Assembly: GCA_016699405.1 (NCBI GenBank)
Contig: CP064972.1
Coordinates: forward strand, 1 to 64,000
DNA from: Holophagales bacterium
Lineage (GTDB): Bacteria; Acidobacteriota; Thermoanaerobaculia; Multivoradales; JAGPDF01
Direction of reading: 5' to 3'
Length of the DNA: 64,000 bases
Shown here: positions 59,039-64,000 of the stretch, in pieces
Numbering within the stretch: position 1 is the first letter of the stretch
Layout: each line of letters starts with the position of its first letter
The notes under the pieces: generated by a model
Databases searched by the model: none
Seen by the model: only the letters and a program-made list of their open reading frames with translations
What the model was told of the DNA's origin: nothing
Position numbers and translations under genes: made by a program

Positions 59039-60136
59039 TCAGTTGATCTGGGAGGCGACGCTGCTCGCACCCTTGCGCTTGCGGATCGCGAGGCTCGTTG
59101 CCCATCCCAGCGCGGTAGCGAACCAGGCGACGAGCGCCAATGGGTAGAACCCTTTCGCGATCGCAGCGAGTGGGGGGTACGGCAAGGCCTGAGATAGGCG
59201 GAACGTCGCCGCTGTGTACATGCCGAGTGGGAAGACCATCCCCCAGTACTGCGGGTCATAGGCGAACGGATGGCGGCGAACTACGTGGCGCCATACCCCC
59301 AGGAGAACGAGGAGCGGGATCCACCACGTGCCGGCAGCCCAGAAGAACAAAGTGAATCCCTTGAGAAACGGGGCGAAAGAAGCGAGCAGTGGCGAGCGCT
59401 CCTGGGCGAGAAGGAGGGTGGAGCCGGCCAGCGTACTGATGGCGACCGCTCCCATGTTGATCCAGTAGGGTGGAGTGAGCGCGGCCGTCGCCAGCGGCAG
59501 AAACGTGAAGCGGTAGAAGATGAGCGTGATGATCGCCAGGTAGAGCATGCAGCCGATGAGGAAGAAGACGAGCGCGCCGAAGGCGACCGCTTCCTCCGGC
59601 CAACCGAACGGACCACGCACGGCGAGCGCGAGCAGGGCGACGGATTGCGTGGCTACCGTGGCGATCAACCAGGCGCCGTTGATCCCTTGCTCGAGCGTCG
59701 GCTTCGTCTCGCGCACGATGACCGTGGTGAAGAAGCCGTACATCACGAAGAGCCAGAGCGCGAGCCCGATGGCGAAGAGAATTTCGGCAGCGTCGCGTCG
59801 CTCGCCCACGAGCAGACACTGGCTGCCGAGGACACACGTTCCGGCGACTGTCGTGAAGAAGCCCGAGCCGCGCGCATGATCGGCGAAGTCGGCGCTAAGA
59901 CGTCGCGGAAACCGAACGAGGCGAGCCAATGTCAGGAACGCGAGGGCGACATAAACCGGCACGTTGAGGTAAAGGAGCACTCGAGCCAGATGGGTCCACT
60001 CGAGAAGCTGGCCAGCGATCGAGACGATTCCAGTGGCCATCACTGCCGCGAAGTAGCCGGGGAACAGATCCGCAACTACCGTCGTCCAGAACCGGTCCCC
60101 TTTGTCTTGGACGTGTTCCTTCGACTCCAGGGCCAT
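59039..60136 (-). CDS. TehA/SLAC1-type anion channel
   Basis: About 365 residues, ten membrane helices, opening with F-P-G-Y-F-A-A-V-M-A-T-G-I-V-S-I, typical of the TehA/SLAC1 voltage-dependent anion channel family. Family members conduct nitrate, chloride, sulfite or dicarboxylates, and the location in an operon with a nitrate-reductase-like enzyme makes an anion such as nitrate or nitrite a good candidate. ATG 60136 follows the stop of the preceding gene directly (TGAGATG); ATG 60160 is an alternative. Confidence 0.85.
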   Translation of the reverse strand: MALESKEHVQDKGDRFWTTVVADLFPGYFAAVMATGIVSIAGQLLEWTHLARVLLYLNVPVYVALAFLTLARLVRFPRRLSADFADHARGSGFFTTVAGTCVLGSQCLLVGERRDAAEILFAIGLALWLFVMYGFFTTVIVRETKPTLEQGINGAWLIATVATQSVALLALAVRGPFGWPEEAVAFGALVFFLIGCMLYLAIITLIFYRFTFLPLATAALTPPYWINMGAVAISTLAGSTLLLAQERSPLLASFAPFLKGFTLFFWAAGTWWIPLLVLLGVWRHVVRRHPFAYDPQYWGMVFPLGMYTAATFRLSQALPYPPLAAIAKGFYPLALVAWFATALGWATSLAIRKRKGASSVASQIN

Positions 60137-60137
60137 C

Positions 60138-60365
60138 TCAGCGCTCGAGCCTGTAGACATAGCGCAGCAGGCCGAGGTTGAGCAGGAAACAGACGAGGCT
60201 CGCCATCCCCGCCGGAAGAGCGACGCCGTGATCTCCGCCCAGGTAGGCGTTCATCGTCGCCGTGAGGAGCCAGAGCTGCAGAACGACGATCAGTACGACG
60301 ATCGAGACGATGCCCGCGAGGATGCGCAGGCGCTGGTCGCGTGAGAACCGGCGAAGACCGTTCAT
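60138..60365 (-). CDS. Small two-helix membrane protein (DUF6755-like)
   Basis: 75 residues with two membrane helices (I-L-A-G-I-V-S-I-V-V-L-I-V-V-L-Q-L-W-L-L and L-P-A-G-M-A-S-L-V-C-F-L-L-N-L-G-L-L). The ATG overlaps the stop of the Rieske gene by four bases. It probably anchors the Rieske/ferredoxin/oxidoreductase complex or passes electrons to a quinone partner; this is inference from the operon. Confidence 0.75.
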   Translation of the reverse strand: MNGLRRFSRDQRLRILAGIVSIVVLIVVLQLWLLTATMNAYLGGDHGVALPAGMASLVCFLLNLGLLRYVYRLER

Positions 60366-60907
60366 GACGTGCGCTCCGTGACACCCACCGCCCAGACGAC
60401 TCCGCTGCGAATCTCGAGCTCGACTCTCGGCAGCGGTCGGCGTGGCGGCCCGGAGAGCGGGCGGCCCGTGGCGAGATCGAAGTTTCCCTCGTGACAGGGG
60501 CAATGGAATCGCCCACGATCTACCTGAGGCAGGACGGGGCACGAAAGGTGGGTGCAGCGCTGGTCGAAGGCGACGACCTCGCTTTCGCCGAGGCGAACGA
60601 GGAGCTTCGGTTGGCCCGGGCCTGGGTAGTCGAACTGACGGAAGCCGCCGATCGGCAGGTCGTCGAGCCGGCCGATCGCGAGCTCGGGAGTCGTCGGCCT
60701 TCGTCCGATCCAGCTCTTGGCGAGGATCCATGCCTGCCCAGCGACGAAGGCGAAGCTCGTCAGCACGAGAAACTTGGTGAATTCACGCCGCGCGACGAAC
60801 TGATCCTGGGGCACATCGATCGGGAAGTCGCGGCGCCACTTCGGTTGCTCGGAAGCGGGTCGCCCGTCGGGTGGAATCGTCAGCTCATCGGGGTCGCGGG
60901 CGCTCAC
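60362..60907 (-). CDS. Rieske [2Fe-2S] protein
   Basis: 181 residues. One N-terminal membrane helix (F-L-V-L-T-S-F-A-F-V-A-G-Q-A-W-I-L), then Rieske motifs C-T-H-L-S-C and C-P-C-H-E-G-N-F-D. Carries electrons between quinol and a partner. GTG 60907 overlaps the ferredoxin stop (GTGA). Located with a molybdoenzyme and ferredoxin, it probably belongs to one electron chain. Confidence 0.9.
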   Translation of the reverse strand: MSARDPDELTIPPDGRPASEQPKWRRDFPIDVPQDQFVARREFTKFLVLTSFAFVAGQAWILAKSWIGRRPTTPELAIGRLDDLPIGGFRQFDYPGPGQPKLLVRLGESEVVAFDQRCTHLSCPVLPQVDRGRFHCPCHEGNFDLATGRPLSGPPRRPLPRVELEIRSGVVWAVGVTERTS

Positions 60908-61545
60908 GTGTCGCTCTCCTGAAAGAGGTTCGCCAATAGCGGATCGGGCGGTGCCGCCGCAGCTCCGGATTCGAGCGGCTCGGTGACGGCGAGGAACGGC
61001 TCGGCGAACGCCTTGGGCACGAGCATGCGCACGCGCGTCGAAACCACCTGGGCTCCGAAACGGAAGCGATCGACCGGCCGCGAGGCGGGCCGCAGCGCTT
61101 CGATCTCCTCGCGGGTGCCGAAAAAGAGCGCCTGGCTCGGACAGACCGAGGCGCACATCGGTTTCAGGCCCCGTGACGTCCGGTCGTAGCACATATCGCA
61201 CTTCATCATCAGATTGGCTTCGTCGTGCATCTTGGGCACGCCGAAAGGGCAGGCCAGTACGCAGTTGTTGCAGGCGATGCAGCGCGCCTTGCGCGCGGTC
61301 TGCACCACGCCGTCCTCAGTGCGCTTGATTGCGTCGGCGGGGCAGACCTCCGCACAGGTCGGCTGGTCGCAGTGCATGCACACGACCGGCACCGTCTGGG
61401 TGGAGCGCGCCCGATCGACGAAGTCCAGTTGAATCATCGACACGCCCTTATGCGTGTCGCACTCCGAACACGCTTGGACGCATGCGTTGCAGCCGATGCA
61501 GCGCGCGGGGTCGAGATAGAAGTGACGGTCGGCGGGTACCGGCAT
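60904..61545 (-). CDS. Four-cluster 4Fe-4S ferredoxin (DmsB/NrfC-like subunit)
   Basis: 213 residues with four groups of cysteines: C-I-G-C-N-A-C-V-Q-A-C, C-M-H-C-D-Q-P-T-C-A-E-V-C-P, C-I-A-C-N-N-C-V-L-A-C-P and C-D-M-C...C-A-S-V-C-P. This is the electron-transfer subunit typical of molybdopterin enzymes. It lies 11 bp after the catalytic gene in the same operon. No twin-arginine signal, so it is probably cytoplasmic. Confidence 0.93.
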   Translation of the reverse strand: MPVPADRHFYLDPARCIGCNACVQACSECDTHKGVSMIQLDFVDRARSTQTVPVVCMHCDQPTCAEVCPADAIKRTEDGVVQTARKARCIACNNCVLACPFGVPKMHDEANLMMKCDMCYDRTSRGLKPMCASVCPSQALFFGTREEIEALRPASRPVDRFRFGAQVVSTRVRMLVPKAFAEPFLAVTEPLESGAAAAPPDPLLANLFQESDT

Positions 61546-61556
61546 CGTGGATCTCG

Positions 61557-63869
61557 TCAGTTCCCCGCCAAGGGTAGTGTGGCCCGGCGCGAAGGGGTCG
61601 AGACGCCAGCCGCTGCCTTGGATTCGGCAGCAGTCGCGGGCCGCAGTCGCACCGCGCAGGCCTTGAACTCGGGAATCTTCGAGATCGGATCTTGCGCCGA
61701 AATGGTCAGGCGATTGACGCTGCGGCGCCCCGGCCAGTGATAGGGAACGAAGATCGTGTCGGGCCGAATCGTCGCGACGACCTTCGCGCGTAGCGTCAAC
61801 GCGCCGCGGCGCGTCTCGGCGGTGGCCCAGGTGCCGTCGCCGATTCCCAGATGGTCAGCCAGGTGCGGGTGGAGCTCGATGAACGGCTCGGGGTCCATGT
61901 CGAGCAACGGGCCGATCCGGCGGGTCTGAGTTCCGGAGAGGAACTGGCTGATGAGGCGCCCGGAAGTGAGGATCAACGGGTACTCCTCGTCCGGGGTCTC
62001 GGTCGGTGGGGCAAATGTGGCTACGTTGAAACGTGCCCGTCCGTCGGAGAAATAGAAGGGGCCTGCGCCCTGAGCCACTACATTCCACGATCCGGGCTCG
62101 AAAAGGCGCGGTGTTCCGAGGTGTTCTTCCGAAGGGCAGGGCCAGAAGACGCCTTGCTGGCGTTCGATCTTGTCCCACGAGATGCCGGAATAGTCCGCGA
62201 CCCCCCCCTTGGAGGCAACTCGCAGCTCCTCGAAGATCTCGCGCGTTCCCGAGAACGTGAATCCCTTCTCGCGCCCGAGTCCTCGCGCCAGATCCTGGAT
62301 GATCCGCCAATCCTGCCTGGCCTCCCCCGGACATTCGACGGCTTTGTTGATCTTGATGACACGCCCCTCTGCGGTCGTGACGGTACCTTCGTCTTCCTCG
62401 TGCAGAGAGCCCGGCAGCACGAGGTCCGCATGTCGCGCCGTCTCGTTGAGGAAGAAGTCGATCGCGACGTAGAAGTCGAGGCGGCCGAGCATGGCGCGGA
62501 CGAAGTCGCTGTCGGGAAGCGAGACGAGGGGATTGAAGCAGATGGAGAGCAGGCCCTTGATCTCGCCACGCTCGATCTTGCGGAAGATCTCGTAGGCGTC
62601 AACGCCAGGCTGGGGGAGCTCGTCGGGGGTGATGCCCCAAACACCAGCGACGTAGGCGCGGGCTTCCGGATCGGCGAGCTTCCGCCCACCGGGAAGTTGG
62701 TCGCACTTCTGGCCGTGCTCACGGCCCCCTTGACCATTGCCCTGGCCGGTGATCGTGGCGTAGCCACAGAATTCGCGGCCGATACGACCCGAGGCAAGCA
62801 CGATGTTGATGGCGCCCAGGACGTTCTGGACGCCATGGCTCGAGTGCTCGATGCCGCGGGCGTGCATCAGGAAGCTGGTCTTCGCCGTTCCCCACCACTC
62901 CGCGGCCCTTCGGATCGCGGCTTCCGCGATTCCGGTGGTGCGTGCGGTGCGCGCGGGCGTCCACTCCGCGACGGACTTTTCCAGGTCCTCGAAGCCGACC
63001 GTCGACTGCTCGATGAACCGACGGTCGACCCACCCGTTCTCGATCATCAGGTGCAACACGCCGTTGAACAGCGCCACGTCGGTTCCCGGTCGGATCGGGA
63101 GGAAGAGATCGCAGGTGCGGGCGATCGGCGTCAGCCGCGGATCGACGACGATCACGCGAGCGCCGTGCTCACGCGCCTGCCAGACGTAGTCGGTGGTGAT
63201 CGGCGCGCATTCGGCGACATTGGCGCCGGAGATCCAGATGACCTCGGCGCCGAGGATGTCGCTCCAGGGATTGGCGGCGCGGTCGATGCCGAAGGCCTTG
63301 GAGTTGCCGGCGCCGGCCGAAACCATGCAGAGCCGCCCGTTGTAGTCGATGTTCGACGTTGCCAGCGCCATATGGGCGAACTTGCCCATGAGGTACGCCT
63401 TCTCGGTGGTCAGACTTGCCCCAGAGAGGACGGCCATCGAATCTCGACCATGCTCCTCCTGGATGCGACGCATCGAATCGGCAGCGCGTTCGATGGCGCT
63501 CTCGTACGGAAGTGGCCGGAATCCCCCCGGCGCGGACTCGTCGCGCTCCAGCGCCGATAGCAGCCGATCCGGATGCGCTCCCTGGAGGTAACGCTTGATC
63601 CCTTTCGGGCAGAGCATGCCGCGGTTGAACGGAAAGTCGTAGCGCGGCTCGAAGCCGATCACCTGTTCGTCCTTGACCTTGAGGCGGATGCCGCACTGCT
63701 GGCCGCAGAAGCAACAATGGGTGTCGACCACGCGATCGGGCTCGACACCGGTGTCGAGCCGCAAACCGCTCGGACAAGCCGGGTGTGGACCGTAGGGGTC
63801 CGCCGGCTCGGGATCGAGCGGCGTGTGGCGCCGGCTCGCGAGACCGCTGAATGAGTCGTGCTCAGCCAT
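61557..63869 (-). CDS. Molybdopterin oxidoreductase, NasA/NarB-like nitrate reductase type
   Basis: 770 residues. N-terminal [4Fe-4S] site C52-x2-C55-x3-C59-x27-C87 and a probable molybdenum ligand C181 in N-G-R-L-C-M-V-S-A-G, like assimilatory nitrate reductases. Then domains for bis-MGD (G-Q-G-N-G-Q-G-G-R-E, V-V-D-P-R-L-T, H-E-E-D-E-G-T-V-T-T-A-E-G). There is no Tat signal. Formate dehydrogenase-like activity is an alternative. The first complete gene of the operon; an overlapping upstream gene is cut off by the window edge. Confidence 0.88.
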   Translation of the reverse strand: MAEHDSFSGLASRRHTPLDPEPADPYGPHPACPSGLRLDTGVEPDRVVDTHCCFCGQQCGIRLKVKDEQVIGFEPRYDFPFNRGMLCPKGIKRYLQGAHPDRLLSALERDESAPGGFRPLPYESAIERAADSMRRIQEEHGRDSMAVLSGASLTTEKAYLMGKFAHMALATSNIDYNGRLCMVSAGAGNSKAFGIDRAANPWSDILGAEVIWISGANVAECAPITTDYVWQAREHGARVIVVDPRLTPIARTCDLFLPIRPGTDVALFNGVLHLMIENGWVDRRFIEQSTVGFEDLEKSVAEWTPARTARTTGIAEAAIRRAAEWWGTAKTSFLMHARGIEHSSHGVQNVLGAINIVLASGRIGREFCGYATITGQGNGQGGREHGQKCDQLPGGRKLADPEARAYVAGVWGITPDELPQPGVDAYEIFRKIERGEIKGLLSICFNPLVSLPDSDFVRAMLGRLDFYVAIDFFLNETARHADLVLPGSLHEEDEGTVTTAEGRVIKINKAVECPGEARQDWRIIQDLARGLGREKGFTFSGTREIFEELRVASKGGVADYSGISWDKIERQQGVFWPCPSEEHLGTPRLFEPGSWNVVAQGAGPFYFSDGRARFNVATFAPPTETPDEEYPLILTSGRLISQFLSGTQTRRIGPLLDMDPEPFIELHPHLADHLGIGDGTWATAETRRGALTLRAKVVATIRPDTIFVPYHWPGRRSVNRLTISAQDPISKIPEFKACAVRLRPATAAESKAAAGVSTPSRRATLPLAGN

Positions 63870-64000
63870 GGAAGTTCTCCGCGTCGGATATGCCTAGAGG
63901 CCCCTCGCCGATGCCCGGGTTGACGTGCTCGGGGGTTGTGCCGGGCGCGACCAAGAGGCCGCCGCGCACTCCTCGCCATGCCGCGCCCTGGGCCGCGGCG
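63862..64000 (-). CDS. C-terminal end of an unidentified gene (partial)
   Basis: An open frame enters from the window edge and ends with G-I-S-D-A-E-N-F-H-G and a TGA at 63862-63864, which overlaps the ATG of the molybdoenzyme gene by eight bases. Such tight overlap resembles other junctions of this operon. Only 45 residues are visible and no family can be named. Confidence 0.45.
   Translation of the reverse strand, partial: AAAQGAAWRGVRGGLLVAPGTTPEHVNPGIGEGPLGISDAENFHG

Overview
The window is GC-rich, densely coded bacterial DNA. The best guess for the host is Acidobacteriota, possibly a Thermoanaerobaculia-like lineage. This inference rests on the large secreted protein with dozens of W-R-T-D-G-T-type repeats and two C-terminal W-F-F repeat domains, together with a delta-60 type protein, an Asp-box sialidase-like protein with a cysteine-rich repeat, and a sigma-54 regulated efflux operon. 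No rRNA, tRNA or CRISPR array was recognised.

Layout. (1) 1-18.2 kb looks chromosomal: a DHA2-type MFS pump fragment divergent from a LysR regulator; the secreted repeat protein; a GAF-GAF sigma-54 activator followed by a -24/-12 promoter, a small Os1348/NHLP-like protein and a TolC-MFP-RND efflux operon whose tolC gene is broken; a decayed delta-60 protein; and a sialidase-like secreted protein with a clear terminator. (2) 18.4-19.8 kb holds a decayed AbiEi gene and a small autoregulated-looking HTH/nucleotidyltransferase pair. (3) 20.0-55.2 kb is a nearly complete conjugative plasmid backbone: RepA, an iteron-like array, ArdC, SSB, a MobC-like protein, a MOBP-type relaxase, a TraF peptidase, the VirD4/TraG coupling protein, a Trb type IV secretion system in the order B-C-D-E-J-K-L-F-G-I, ParA, ParB and RadC. 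No integrase was seen, so this is either an integrated plasmid or part of a large replicon.

Cargo of visibly lower GC sits inside this backbone and looks like defence: a J-domain/propeller protein with a small partner; an ankyrin-type protein divergent from an AbiEi/AbiEii toxin-antitoxin pair; a 1707-residue STAND-like NTPase; a possible PD-(D/E)XK protein facing a DUF4062 protein between the coupling protein and the trb operon; and an XRE-ImmA/IrrE protein with a small partner. (4) 55.3-64 kb carries an MgtC/SapB-DUF4010 membrane protein, a MarR regulator divergent from a ClC-CBS chloride transporter, and a minus-strand operon of a NasA-like molybdopterin oxidoreductase, a four-cluster ferredoxin, a Rieske protein, a small membrane protein and a TehA/SLAC1 channel.

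The most interesting non-coding signals are on the plasmid backbone. A 14-bp palindrome TCAACRRACGTTGA lies in both the ssb and trb promoters, and its half-sites lie in the ardC leader. A family of GTCAAGG/CCTTGAC hairpins precedes four backbone genes. A membrane-protein gene lies out of frame inside the relaxase. Several promoters, mostly of cargo modules, appear to make leaderless transcripts with operators inside the promoter.
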